Positions 54,001-64,000 of a stretch of 64,000 nt of DNA are shown piece by piece (position 1 is the stretch's first letter; each line of letters begins with the position of its first letter). The notes under the pieces are model-generated. The model was not told the DNA's origin. It saw only the letters and a program-made list of their open reading frames with translations, and did not search any database. Position numbers and translations under genes: made by a program. The DNA is from Hybos culiciformis (taxonomy: Eukaryota; Arthropoda; Insecta; Diptera; Hybotidae), in assembly GCA_964007475.1 (NCBI GenBank), contig OZ023275.1, positions 21,059,829 through 21,123,828 on the forward strand, given 5' to 3'.

Positions 54001-57000
54001 AAGTTAAATAATAAAAAAAAAATTTTATGTATTTTTTTTTTTGTTCTTTGTTGATACATTAAGTTTACACATCATATCTAATCTAACTATTTATTTTTCT
54101 CTCTTTTGCGAAAATGGGCACTTAATTTTACATATAACCGTTACTAATAAAATCATAATGTATTAAAGTGGACAAGATAAATTTGCATGAATGAAAACAT
54201 GTTTGACCGTAAATATGTACATTAAGATTTAATTTTATAATTGTAGTAAAAAAAAAAAGAAAAAAGAAAAGCAATTTACAAGAATTTTTGTATTTTTTTT
54301 TATATATATTTTATCAAAAACATTACGTATAAAACTTCAAATCAATAAAAACCTACATACATTCGTAGCGCATATCAGAAATGTTGTGTATATGAATCTT
54401 TTAATGGGAACTCTGAACATAATGGATCGATGTGTCATTTAAAGCGGTGAAACATAAAGATATTTTATGTCGTGTGTCTTTAAAAACATATAGATTTAAA
54501 AAAAAAAAAACAAAAAAAAAATACATGTAGATACATATGTTTGTGTTATACATTTATACAGAGTTATACATATATTTTCAAAAGAATCATATATCAAGAA
54601 AATTCTATTGAATCACTATAAATAAGATAAAAATTTATATATGTAGATATTTTTTAAGTATGTCATTAAAACCCATCTATAAATATATGTACGTTGTATA
54701 TATATTTTTTTATAAACATTGGTATTTTTCAGATAAACGTAATATTTTGTAAAGTTAAAATAAAAAAAAAAAATCAACGTGTGAATATCTGAAAAAGAAT
54801 CTAAACCACTGCTGTCACCTGCTACTTATTTGATAATATGACACCAGCGGCTAAACTTTCATATAAAATTAGAATTATATGCATTTAATATGTGAAATTT
54901 TTTTTATTTTCATGTGAAGAAAAAAATTTTATAAAAAAAAATAACTAATGCAGAAGTAGAATATGTATTGGTTACAAGTAATAAGTTCTTCAGTACATAA
55001 AAATTTCGTAAAAGCTCCCAAATACGTTATATGAAAAAAAATCAGAAATATTGAATTAATTGAGAGTATAGAGAACCCTTTAAACAAAAATTCAAAGTTA
55101 TGATGAGAAAAAAAATTTAATGAATAGTCAGCTCAAACTTTTATAATTAACCAAAATTGCTAGACCATTGTTTTTAATTGATTTTTTAAATATATTTTTA
55201 AAAAAATTTGTAATCAAATAAATCTTCCAGTTTTTTGGAAATTATTAGAAATTAATAAAACCAAAATTTTAAACACATTACACATACTATTTAAACGTTG
55301 CAAAATTGAGTTTCTATAAAAATATTATGTCCTATTCATATGACAACCCATTCTCATCGAACATAATTATGTAGGGGAGAGGCTTGCAGGTTGCCACCAC
55401 TGATGTATTTTGACATTCTAGCAGTCTCACAAACTAAACTCCAAGTGACATCGACTCAAAAGAACAGTTGTCACTTTTAATCTACTTTTGGAGCGGACAG
55501 ACGCAATAACACAGTGTTTACTGAGCAAAGTGTGAATTATTATTTTCAAAAACTTTAAAAATTAAAAATTATGTTTTTGTCCTGTGCTCGTAAAGTGAAC
55601 TTTTTTATTAGCAAATCAATATAAATAATTGGGTTGTGTTGCTTTTTCATTCAATTAACATATTCCAAAAGGAATTAAAAATATATTATGAATTGGCAAT
55701 TTTTTTAAATGGATTATACAAAATTGCGTCAGAAACCAGGTTGCCACCTTTATTGGCTTGCAGGTTGCCACCTTGACGAAAGCACTGATGACTGTATGAT
55801 TTGTTTGAAGAAAATTTCGGAAGTAGACACAACTCTATTATGTGCCACGAATGCAAACTAGCCGTTTACGCGAAATGTGTTTCAGTGTTTAAACTTGCCC
55901 GAATTCTAATTCCGGTGAAGATTTAGAATGATTCCATACCATATTGCAATTTTATTTTTTATGTCAATTTTCAGTAATTTCTTTATGTTTAAAGCCATTG
56001 TGTGCAAGTGAAATTCAATAAATTTGAATAAATTTCTAAATGAGACATTTTTCAGTTTCAGTTTTTCAACATTTTCAACAATTTTCCAAAGGGTGGCAAC
56101 CTGCAAGCCCAAATTTGAAGAGTTCAATTTTAGATACTTTTCAAAAACTGCTATATAATTTTTATTTTTTGAGGATTGTAGCATTTCACTTCCTCTTTCC
56201 AACGTATATACCAGGGGTGCTCAAAGGTTTTGTGTGGTGAGCCGCATGTTCGAAAATCGTAAAATAGTAGAGCCGAAAAATTTTCAATGCAAACTTAAAT
56301 TCAAATTTTATTATAATAATAAATATGTGCACAAAAATCTGAAAAATTATAAGAAAATTATATAATAAAATACAAAATTTCAGTTAAACTTAATAATTTA
56401 TTGAGACACAAAAAAATTTCAAAGCCGCAGTTTGGGCTTGTCTGGTATATACTATATATACAATACAATCATTTTTTGACGAGTTATGATAAAAAAAGGT
56501 ATGGGGTGGCAACCTGCAAGCCTCTCCCCTACTTAGTTCGTTTTCAAAGCAAACTAATATTAATAATTATTATTTATTTTTCTAATTCGTAAAGCGTTTT
56601 GCATTATTACGATAATAAATATAATGTTTTTTGATTCGTTGCTACTAAAGTAATTATACATTTTCATGGATTTTTTTTCATGAAATTTCACTTTAAGTTC
56701 TTTCTTATTAATAAAAAAAAAATACATAAAATAAGATTTGCATTAAAATGATACTGATATAATTTTTTATTATTATTATAATGTTTAAAAACCAAAAAAA
56801 AAATATACTATAAAAAAAATAAAAAGGGAAAAGATTGAAAAAGATGATTATCTGTCCCGTGTCCAAACAGAGTTACAAAATTATATCGTATAAAAAAAAA
56901 GTAAAAAAAAAAAGTTCTTACCAAAGATTTGATAAACAACAAGATCAGAATATAAAATTTGATCTGTTCATGTTTTACACTTGAATGATCAGCGGTGCGA

Positions 57001-60000
57001 TATATCAGGTCCGGTTCAAATTTGTTAAATATACTATAATTTAGATTTATATAAATATATATATATTTTTTTTTTTAAACATTTTTTAACACAGCATTTA
57101 GTCATATTTAAATTTAACAAAATTTTTGAATTAATGCCTTTTAATGTGGTGAAACGAATTTATAGATTTGTCATGTAATTTTTATTTTTGAGAGGTTTAT
57201 TAAAAAAAAAACCAAAAACGAAAATTATATCTTTATGCTTTTTGGGAGTGAATTTTAAAATTTTTGGATAAAATTAATAAAAATAAATACTATCCATATT
57301 TATTTAGAGTTCAAATGGCAAGAAATTTAAAAAATATGTTAAAGAATACAGAACTTTTAATGTTTAATGTACAGTTTAATGTTTTAAGGTTTAATGTACA
57401 ATTTAAATAAGCATATACATCTATACATATGAAATTAATGGTTCAGTTTCCCAATATAGATGCTTCTGTTGATCTGTATATGCCTCTAGCTATATAATTT
57501 TGCGCTCTCCTTCATGGCGGCGACAAAATTCAAAAAATCTCATATTTCAATTTAAAATCACGATGAAGCTCTAAACGATAAAAATCTAAAAATTAACAAA
57601 ATTTTGAGAAATATTGCCCAAAAATATGAATATTGAGCGTTGCTATTAATTTGGACAGAAGTATATATTTATCCAGAGTTGGTACTTAAATGTTAATTTA
57701 ATATTGCTAACACAACAATATATGAAATCAATGTGTTTTTAACTTTAACGCATGTCAAGTTAAAAAAATTAGATTTAGAAGATTTATTGGATCCATAAAT
57801 TTTCAGATAATATTATATTTAAAATTTATGGAAATTCATGTACTCAGAAACTAATTCTATTACTAATTATATATGTCAGTCTATATTTATAGTCGAAGTC
57901 GAGAATTATGATAGTGTGATATAGAAAAAAAATATCACATATTTTTTTGTTTTTTTTTTATAACATTTGATAGTTAATTTTCTTAGGTAAAAAATTCAAT
58001 ACACTTAATTGTCAAAATATGCAAATAAAAATGTTAAGATGCCGTTGAAAGAGATCCTTATATTATGTTGAACATGAACGGATACAGGTACCAAACCAAT
58101 TAAAAAAAAAAAAATTTCGCGACGATCAAAGTTAAAAAAAAAAAAACAAATCTGAATTTTTTTTTTTTAATTTATTTATAGTTTTTGCATTTAAATAGAT
58201 ATTCATTCTTTTATACATATACTTAATGTTTTATATGTATCCATTCTACAGAAAGAAAAACGTTTTCAAGATTTTTTTTATTAAGACTCCTGTTGTGAAA
58301 TTAATAACCCATCCATAGCTTATGACTCAAATATAAGCTTTATTATATTTTGTTTTTTTTTTTAAACAAAAAAGATTCTCACAATTTATATTTACAATTT
58401 TTTTTGTTTTTGTATTTTTCAAGATATTCCTATTTATTTTTTTTTTTTTAATACATATACAGACATATAACCATATTGCAGCTCCGGAAGTTCATAAATT
58501 TTTAAAACACATAAATATAAATATTATTGTATAAAAAATCTTAGGAAAGATGCAGGTAGAAATAAGGATAATGCTGCTGAAGTCAGTCAGATTAACTGGC
58601 ATATGAAAATGCAATTTGTTTGTGAAAAGAAGAAATTCTTTTATAAAAATCAAAAAGAAGAAAAAAGAAGAAAGGATTTAATAAAATACTCCAATATATT
58701 TATCAACAACATATAGCAGAAAATTTATATTAATTGAAAGATCATATGTTAACAGTTTCGATAAAACTATTCTATAACATATAAAACGCAATAAAAATTA
58801 CTCCTTGCCTCGTTAATAGCACACTCACTACTTGAAATCAAATATCTAATATTATTCTTTGACAACTTTGACTTGCTAAAATATTATCAATTATAAAACT
58901 ATTAAGTATTTTCTATGTATACAGACTAGATTTGAATTAAAATAAAGAGATGATGTCCTTTGAATTCATTAATTTTTAACAACTTTGATACAAAATTAAA
59001 TATTTTAAAAATAAAATCAATTTAATCCCAATCATACAAATTCTGCAACGCATCTACCGTCGGGAATTTAAAAAAAAAAACATTATAACGTAAAAAAAGT
59101 GAAGTCAACTGAATCCAAATATTTTTTTTACATTTATAAAATTATCATTAACAATATATTATATTAGCTATAGTAGTCGGCCGCACTCGAATATCGACTG
59201 AATATACTTTTTATTTGATATTTATTTGATGAAAAAATCTATAAAAATGTTCGACAAACTAAATTTTCGTAACTTGGTCATAAATAAATTATAAAAATCG
59301 GTTCATAAATGTCATAATATAAAGGTTTGTATGGAAAGAGTCCAAATGTATAGATTTACAATACATGTATATAAATTAAAAATTTTAATAATAATAATAT
59401 TTCTCATATTTAAGCTTATCGAAATTTCCATTCTAGAAGATAAACATTTTTTGAACGAAAATTAAGTACATATATATAAAAAATAATATATAAATTATAA
59501 TATCAATAAGTTTTATCAGCTGTTAACTATTGAAGTACCAAAACCAAAAACTTGAATATTTATGCATCAGCTTATGTGTGGAAAAAGGTCTTTACATAAA
59601 GATTTACAACTTACAATGATTTCGCATAAGCTTCAATCTTTTCTCATATATTTATACTATTTAAAGCTTACTACAAATCACTCATTTCGCTATTAAAGCG
59701 AAAGATGTTTAATTACTATTTAAAAATTGTAGCACATTGATTTTGAATAACATTTCATAAATAACAATAGTTATATATTTTGAATAAAAAATATTATAAA
59801 TTTTATTTATTTTTTTTTTATGAAATAAATTTATCATCATAAGTTCATTTAAGTTTTTTGTTTCTATTTAGCAACCGCATTCTATCTACACACAGCGTAT
59901 ATTTTTATTTTAAAAATATCAAAGCTAAAATACATACATATATTTTTTTTAATATAATTTTCTAAAGATATTCAACATTAAAAAGGCAAAACAGTTAAAA

Positions 60001-63000
60001 TAATAATAAAAAAATATCAAAACAACAAAAACATTTCTTCTTTTTTTTTTTAAACGTCATCCTGTAAATTGTGTTTTTATGTATATTAAGTTTTTATTAT
60101 ACTTTATTTTTTTTCTATAGATATTTTTATTTTATATTTTTAGATTACTTTTTGAAAATAATAATAATAATAATAAAAATAATATTTTGGGTAAAAAAAA
60201 ATTTTCTTTTTTCACTGTTTTCAATCTTTTTTAAGTCAGCCAATTTTGACCGACCTCATGTCCAAAAAGAGTCCAATGTAGAAAATAAAAATTAGTTATA
60301 TGTTATATACATTTTTTTTCTTTAATATTTTCATTTTTTTTTTTCTTTAATATTTTCATTTTTTTTTTAATACCTATGCATAAAAAACTTGAGGACTACA
60401 TGATTTATGATTTTTTTTTGCCTTCTGTGAACTAAACTTTATTACATTTTAGTTTTTTTTTTTTTTCTGTAAATTTGAAATATGAAAAAAAATATACATA
60501 AAGAAAACGGACGGAAACCTTTACTGTGGTTTTATTCTGTGTGGTTATTTTTATGTTGTTCATTATTGCGTTGGAACGGCGTGAGAAGTAAAAAAAAAAA
60601 AGAAAAACAGTATAAAAACCAATGAGAGAATATGTTGTTCTTTTTTTATTTTATTTAAGCTACTCATATGCATAAATATATCATAAATAATAACAAAAAA
60701 AAAATGTATAAAAATAAAAATCTCAGTAATTCTACTAAAAATTTCATATTCAGATATATTTATAGTTATAGGTACATACATATAATTTTTTTTTATGCAA
60801 GATTTGGCATAAATATGTTTTATACCTGGAAATCAAAACAGAAATCTGTTAAATGAAGTTTAGTTTAAAATAAAATAATCTTCTAATACAGTTCTTTATA
60901 GGCATAGATCGATTGAAAGAGATGTTAGAATTGTTAGAACTCATTCGAGATATCGGACAAAAATGCCTGTGATTTAATCCATCTAATCATATCGCATTGA
61001 GTCCAGATACTCCCATATTATCCTGAAAGAGGACTTATAAATATTAGTCATGCATTTCCTTTTTCTGAAAGAGGGTTTACAAATATCGCGCAAACGTAGT
61101 ATGAGCATACAAAATACTTATTCGAAGGAGAACATAGAAATACTAACAGGTACCAAAGACTATTTTTTTTTAAATATTTTGCGTTAAATTAATCATGTTA
61201 AATTTAGGAAAGTGGGAACATAAAAGTTTCCAACATATTTATGTTCATTTAGAAAATTATTCCCTCCGACAGTTTCCTCTAAAAATTTATTATTAATTCA
61301 TAATTTTGTTTTCATAGAAATAAAGTTCAGTTTTTATTTTTAATTTGTACTCTAACAAAATAAAAAAAAAAAACTAAATATAATATATGTATATTTATAT
61401 ATATAAATAAATTTTAAAAATTAAGAATCAGAAAATATTGTATAACTGATGTTCCCTAATTCATAAAAGTCATAATATAAGATGAAAATATATAAACAAG
61501 TAACCATATACATATTGGCCATTGATACATTTAAAAATTATTAAAATTTGCATAACATTTTAGATTTTTTTTTATACATATTTTTAAATTAGTTTTATAA
61601 TTGTTTTTATTTATTTTAAATTTTCTTTTTAATTTTCGAAAAGGATGTATCAATCTTATTTTTTCATTAAATTTTCAAAAATTCTAAAATACATTCACCT
61701 TGAAAAATGATAAAAATGAATAAAAATAATTAATAAGTTATATTTCATTATGTTTTTTTCTTTCTTGCAAATAATATATTTATAGCAATGGTTAAAAATG
61801 TGAATATAATTCAAAATTTTCTCTATAAAATTTTTATACATAGATAACGCTGTGTGCTTTCAACTTCCGGTTTGAAACAATTAAAAGTTCGATTCGGTTT
61901 TACCGCAGACTTAAAAGATCAGTGTTTCAAGAGGTGGTAACGGAGTTACATATCGCGATTTCCACAAAAAAAGTAAGCCGTTTGTAACCCGTACGTAATT
62001 TATATTTTGTTAGGAAAACTTTTTTATTTTTACTGGATTCGGAACAAACTTAAACTATGGTTGCGCTTAATTTTCCTCTACTTTGCAGAAACACTAACAT
62101 TTTTGAAATCTGGTAAAAAATAAAAAAGTTTTCTTATCAAAATATGGATTACGTACGGTGTACAAAAAAAGTACTTTTTTTATGGAAATCGCGATATATA
62201 ATAAAATGCACACAAAGGTTTCTTATTATAATTTTTGAAAAAGGATTCGAAATCACAAAAAATCCTGATTTTGAATCCTTCTTCAAAAAATACAATAAGA
62301 AACATTTGTGTGCATTTTATTATATATGTATCTCCGTTACCACCTCCTGAAACACTGATCCTTTAAGTCTGTGGTGAAACCGAATCAAACTTCTAATTGT
62401 TTCGAACCGGAAGTTGAAAAAGTCCAATAAATGTTGATGCGATTAATGCTAACTTTTTACGAAGAAGCATTTATTTCAGCTGTGCCAGGTTCTTTTTTTA
62501 AATTTTTTTAATCATAATTATAAACTAACTCCTAATCACTTTTATATCTTGTTTGATTAAAAAATTAGGGCTATTAAACTGAAATTACTAAAAAAAAGAT
62601 ATTTTTCATAAAAAATCAAGTTGACCGACCTCTAACATATCATGCTAAGATTTGGAACACATTTTTTTAGGACTCTATTATCACAAGGCTAAGGTGCCAC
62701 TTTTATGTACTATGTCATTAAAAAAATTTCAACTTACTTGTATCACTCTCATTGGTAGTCCAGTTTCTTTTGCTAATTGTTCCCTAATATGACGTGTTGG
62801 TTTTGGTGTTTGACTAAATGCTGTTTTTAATACTTCTAATTGTTTGGCTTTAATTGTAGTTCTAGGTCCTCTTCGTTTAGATCCATTCGCTCCATCATCC
62901 GGGCTTTTATTCTCATTTTGGGAATCACCTCTACCATCTGGGTCTCCATCTAATGAACCCTTAAGTAGAATTGAGGTTTTAAAATTGTTTGTTTTATTTA

Positions 63001-63875
63001 TATTGTATTGTATAGTATAGTAAAAAATAAAAATAGTATAGTGTATTATTGACTTTCAACGATTTTATTTTTATCCTTTTAAATTCTTTTACGTCAATGA
63101 TTTTATAGTTTTGCAACAGGGGTACCATAAAAGGGATTAAAAATTTTATATTTTAGTAATATTATTGGAATGAGCCTATGAAGCATTAATCATATTGATT
63201 ACTTGTCGGATCATAAAAATTTTAATACTAAAAATATAAATATTATTGTGTTGCGGACAAAAATAATGCGTAGAATGTCATCACGATTTTAAGTTTTAAA
63301 AATTAATGTCGGCAGACAAGATATTATAATTTTTTTATTTGTAACCTAACTAGGAGTAACTTCTGTTTACAAATACTTAATTTTATTAAGTTATCTCAAG
63401 CATTGTAAGAGTGAATCTAAAAATGTTGTTCGTGTCACAAGAAACAAAGCAAACAATTTTGTGATTAGAATTTAATTCAAGTTACAGAATACCCTGTTAG
63501 CTTTGCGAAATAATTTACTTTGTTTGAGAATTTTCGATAGCTTAATTAATAATAATTCTGTTTTTAATCCTTTGAGTAAGGAGGAGTTTTTCTGCTTTTA
63601 AACTTTTTTTACTGGTTTGAATTAAAGATAATACGCATCCCATTATAGAAAAGTTATAAGAAAAATCAGTTATTTTGTTAGATATATATGTAATACATTA
63701 TTTACCTGGTCGGAATCATCGTGTGTATGTTTACTATCCGTACTCATACTTTGTACCGATAAGTCGGATGCTCCTAAAGGTCCTGAATCAGAACTTAATG
63801 CACTTAAGCCCAGAGATGATCTATGTAGGGGTTCATCGTCATCTTCGTCTTCACTAGCCGAACCCATTAATGAAT
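41777..63875 (-). CDS. Lim1: LIM-homeobox transcription factor Lim1, C-terminal 293 residues
   Basis: Four coding exons on the minus strand with matching phases: 63875-63706, 62959-62738, 42347-42083, 42003-41777 (stop complement at 41777-41779). Lim1/Lhx1-type proteins have two LIM zinc fingers that bind Chip/Ldb cofactors and a homeodomain that binds TAAT-type sites; in insects they act in head, appendage and neuron patterning. The LIM fingers are encoded right of the window. Seen here are an acidic linker ([11 protein letters not shown]), the whole homeodomain ([20 protein letters not shown] ... [15 protein letters not shown]), and a Gly/Pro/Phe-rich tail with [20 protein letters not shown], ending NEGLVW. 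The tail is close to the Drosophila Lim1 tail as I remember it, and the LVW end recalls the Lhx1 C-terminus. An intron of about 20.4 kb splits the homeodomain. Confidence 0.95.
42083..42347 (-). CDS. Lim1: Lim1 exon: homeodomain residues 47-60 and Gly/Pro/Phe tail
   Basis: Acceptor TTTCAG, then [15 protein letters not shown], which completes recognition helix 3 (Trp48, Phe49, Gln50, Asn51). Next come [19 protein letters not shown] and the tail with [20 protein letters not shown]. It ends in a phase-1 split Gly codon at GVPG before donor GTAAGA. Confidence 0.95.
42890..43017. repeat. Imperfect 128-bp foldback in the Lim1 intron
   Basis: GATTCCAATTTTTTTATAAC at the left pairs with ATATAAAAATTGGAATC at the right, and AATCCGTTTTCC pairs with CGAAAACGGACT further in. 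It may be a decayed palindromic MITE. Confidence 0.55.
45117..45535 (+). CDS. Nested two-exon gene for a 114-residue membrane protein of unknown function
   Basis: Exon 1 is 45117-45406 and exon 2 is 45481-45535. The 74-base intron has donor GTATAA and acceptor TTTTTTTTAG and joins AG|A into an Arg codon; the frame then ends at TGA. The start ATG is preceded by CTAACC. Features: a Cys cluster near the N-terminus (HSCDACCAD, residues 2-10), a polar Pro/Ser/Tyr stretch (residues 18-57, with [20 protein letters not shown]), a hydrophobic stretch of about 35 residues with [17 protein letters not shown] (residues 59-75) and [17 protein letters not shown] (77-93), then a basic/polar tail ([20 protein letters not shown]). 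One long or two short membrane passes are possible. Its varied composition differs from the Phe/Lys/Asn-rich frames around it. It lies inside the Lim1 intron on the other strand. I do not recognise the family. An extra upstream exon is possible, because the frame stays open to 45045. Confidence 0.65.
45582..45587 (+). terminator. Candidate polyadenylation signal of the nested gene
   Basis: AATAAA lies 47 bases after the TGA, just beyond a run of about 23 A. Suggested by position only. Confidence 0.35.
52895..53111 (+). mobile_element. Helitron-like non-autonomous element
   Basis: It begins TCTATAAAAAAAATGATG and ends CATGCCAGGGATCAGCTAG. A TC start with an AT-rich head, a middle of the ACTCTACGGCCGATTGACGC type and a CTAG end resemble common insect Helitron-derived repeats, and Helitrons leave no target duplication. 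The exact right border and the preferred T after CTAG are not clear (next base is A). Confidence 0.45.
55787..55926 (+). pseudogene. Decayed PHD-like zinc-finger fragment inside the transposon
   Basis: One frame reads [17 protein letters not shown]. After a frame change near 55840, the next reads [17 protein letters not shown] and stops at 55924-55926. Together these suggest the Cys-x2-Cys ... Cys-x2-Cys ... (His to Tyr)-x2-Cys-Val spacing of a PHD finger, a module found at the ends of some transposase proteins. The frameshift and the Tyr where His is usual mark it as dead. This rests on motif spacing only. Confidence 0.45.
56212..56444. mobile_element. hAT MITE nested in the larger transposon, 8-bp target duplication
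   Basis: It starts CAGGGGTGCTCAAAGG and ends with the complement of CAGACAAGCCCAAACTGCGG. It is flanked by the exact 8-bp repeat GTATATAC (56204-56211 and 56445-56452). GAGCCGC near the left end and AAGCCGC near the right end match hAT-type subterminal GCCGC motifs. It is 233 bp long and has no coding capacity. Confidence 0.85.
61857..62420. mobile_element. Long palindromic element interrupted by a second palindrome
   Basis: Outer arms of about 95 bp (61857-61951 and 62326-62420; CTTTCAACTTCCGG and its complement at the ends) match at roughly nine bases in ten. The next arms, 61950-62037 and 62110-62197 (core ATATCGCGATTTCCA), continue the symmetry. The palindrome is broken between its inner and outer right-hand arms by the separate palindrome at 62199-62322. 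Folded, this gives a three-stem cloverleaf. It lies about 320 bp from the Lim1 homeobox exon, inside the intron. There is no coding capacity. Confidence 0.8.
62199..62322. mobile_element. 124-bp palindromic MITE inserted in the larger palindrome
   Basis: Arms of about 58 bp start TAATAAAATGCACACAAA and end with its complement TTTGTGTGCATTTTATTA, with few mismatches. The host palindrome's left arm reads straight through the matching point (TACATATCGCG), whereas the right arm is split here, so this is an insertion. The surrounding ATATA/TATAT leaves a short TA-type duplication possible but not provable. Confidence 0.7.
62421..62737. other. Lim1 intron end next to the homeobox exon, nothing further seen
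   Basis: AT-rich intronic DNA between the palindromic element and the donor site of the 62738-62959 exon. Confidence 0.5.
62738..62959 (-). CDS. Lim1: Lim1 exon: homeodomain residues 1-46
   Basis: 74 codons in phase 0. It starts [20 protein letters not shown] and then enters the homeodomain at [15 protein letters not shown] (62875 downward): helix 1, helix 2 ([14 protein letters not shown]) and the start of helix 3 (MRVIQ). It ends at homeodomain residue 46 with donor GTAAGT. Confidence 0.95.
62960..63705. other. Lim1 intron, nothing further seen
   Basis: A 746-base intron between the linker exon and the homeobox exon. I found no repeat with definable ends and no nested frame. The bases after 63875 are also intron, reaching the right edge of the window. 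Confidence 0.6.
63706..63875 (-). CDS. Lim1: Lim1 exon: acidic/Ser-rich linker
   Basis: The acceptor is a T-run followed by CAG (minus strand, 63878-63876), and the donor GTAAAT starts at 63705. It begins with two bases of a split codon, then encodes [20 protein letters not shown], a Ser/Gly/Leu stretch and [11 protein letters not shown]. This is the linker between the LIM domains and the homeodomain. Confidence 0.9.
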
Positions 63876-64000
63876 CTGAAAAAAAAAACAGAATAATGGT
63901 ATGAAACGCTATGTTTGATGAAAAATAAGAATAAAATATAATTTTTAATTGTTAATACCGTCATTAAAGAGGATTGTTATATAAATAATACATTTTATAA

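Larger units (their letters stand above)
55371..56532. mobile_element. 1.16-kb TIR transposon remnant with subterminal motif repeats
   Basis: The ends are 28-bp perfect inverted repeats starting GTAGGGGAGAGGCTTGCAGG (55371-55398 and 56505-56532). The inner part of the end (GCTTGCAGGTTGCCACC) recurs at 55756-55772 and, inverted, at 56092-56109, with a partial copy at 55738. The flanks allow a TA or TTA target duplication (TTA-T on the left, T-TA on the right), which would suit Tc1/pogo or PIF/Harbinger; the data do not decide. It holds a decayed PHD-like finger and a nested hAT element. Confidence 0.8.
42348..62737 (-). other. Lim1: Giant Lim1 intron splitting the homeodomain
   Basis: About 20.4 kb between homeodomain residues 46 and 47. 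It contains the nested plus-strand gene at 45117-45535, a Helitron-like element, the 55371-56532 transposon with its nested hAT element, and the palindromic element at 61857-62420. The remainder, including 43018-45116, 45588-52894, 53112-55370 and 56533-61856, is AT-rich, with long homopolymers and no other supportable exon. Large introns of developmental regulators often hold enhancers, but I cannot identify any by eye. Confidence 0.85.

Overview
The window is nuclear DNA of an insect. Evidence for this is the spliced genes with GT...AG introns, a Lim1 protein that reads like the insect orthologue, a very A+T-rich background with long A and T runs, and many short non-autonomous DNA transposons. 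The order of insect cannot be fixed from the sequence. Only three protein-coding genes can be supported.

Layout. (1) 270-6598, plus strand: the last ten coding exons (668 residues) of a TEX2-type lipid-transfer protein. It has a split PH domain followed by a C-terminal SMP domain, and its 5' part lies left of the window. (2) 6599-41776: about 35 kb between genes with no supportable coding exon, built largely of mobile-element remains. These include a TTAA-flanked element, a pogo-like element, a Tc1-like element, a 120-bp tandem repeat, three copies of a composite MITE, and two copies in opposite orientation of a foldback element with intact 9-bp target duplications. (3) 41777-63875, minus strand: the last four coding exons of the LIM-homeobox gene Lim1. 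An intron of about 20.4 kb splits the homeodomain between residues 46 and 47, and the LIM domains lie right of the window. TEX2 and Lim1 are therefore tail to tail. (4) Inside the 20-kb Lim1 intron, on the opposite strand, is a two-exon gene for a 114-residue membrane protein that I do not recognise (45117-45535). The same intron holds a Helitron-like element, a 1.16-kb transposon with a decayed PHD-like finger and a nested hAT element, and a long palindromic element with a second palindrome inserted in one stem.

The three genes do not form a pathway. TEX2 is a membrane-contact-site lipid carrier and Lim1 is a developmental transcription factor. The most notable items are the nested two-exon gene, the pair of foldback elements, and the nested transposons, several of which are confirmed by exact target-site duplications. 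No tRNA, rRNA or CRISPR array was found.
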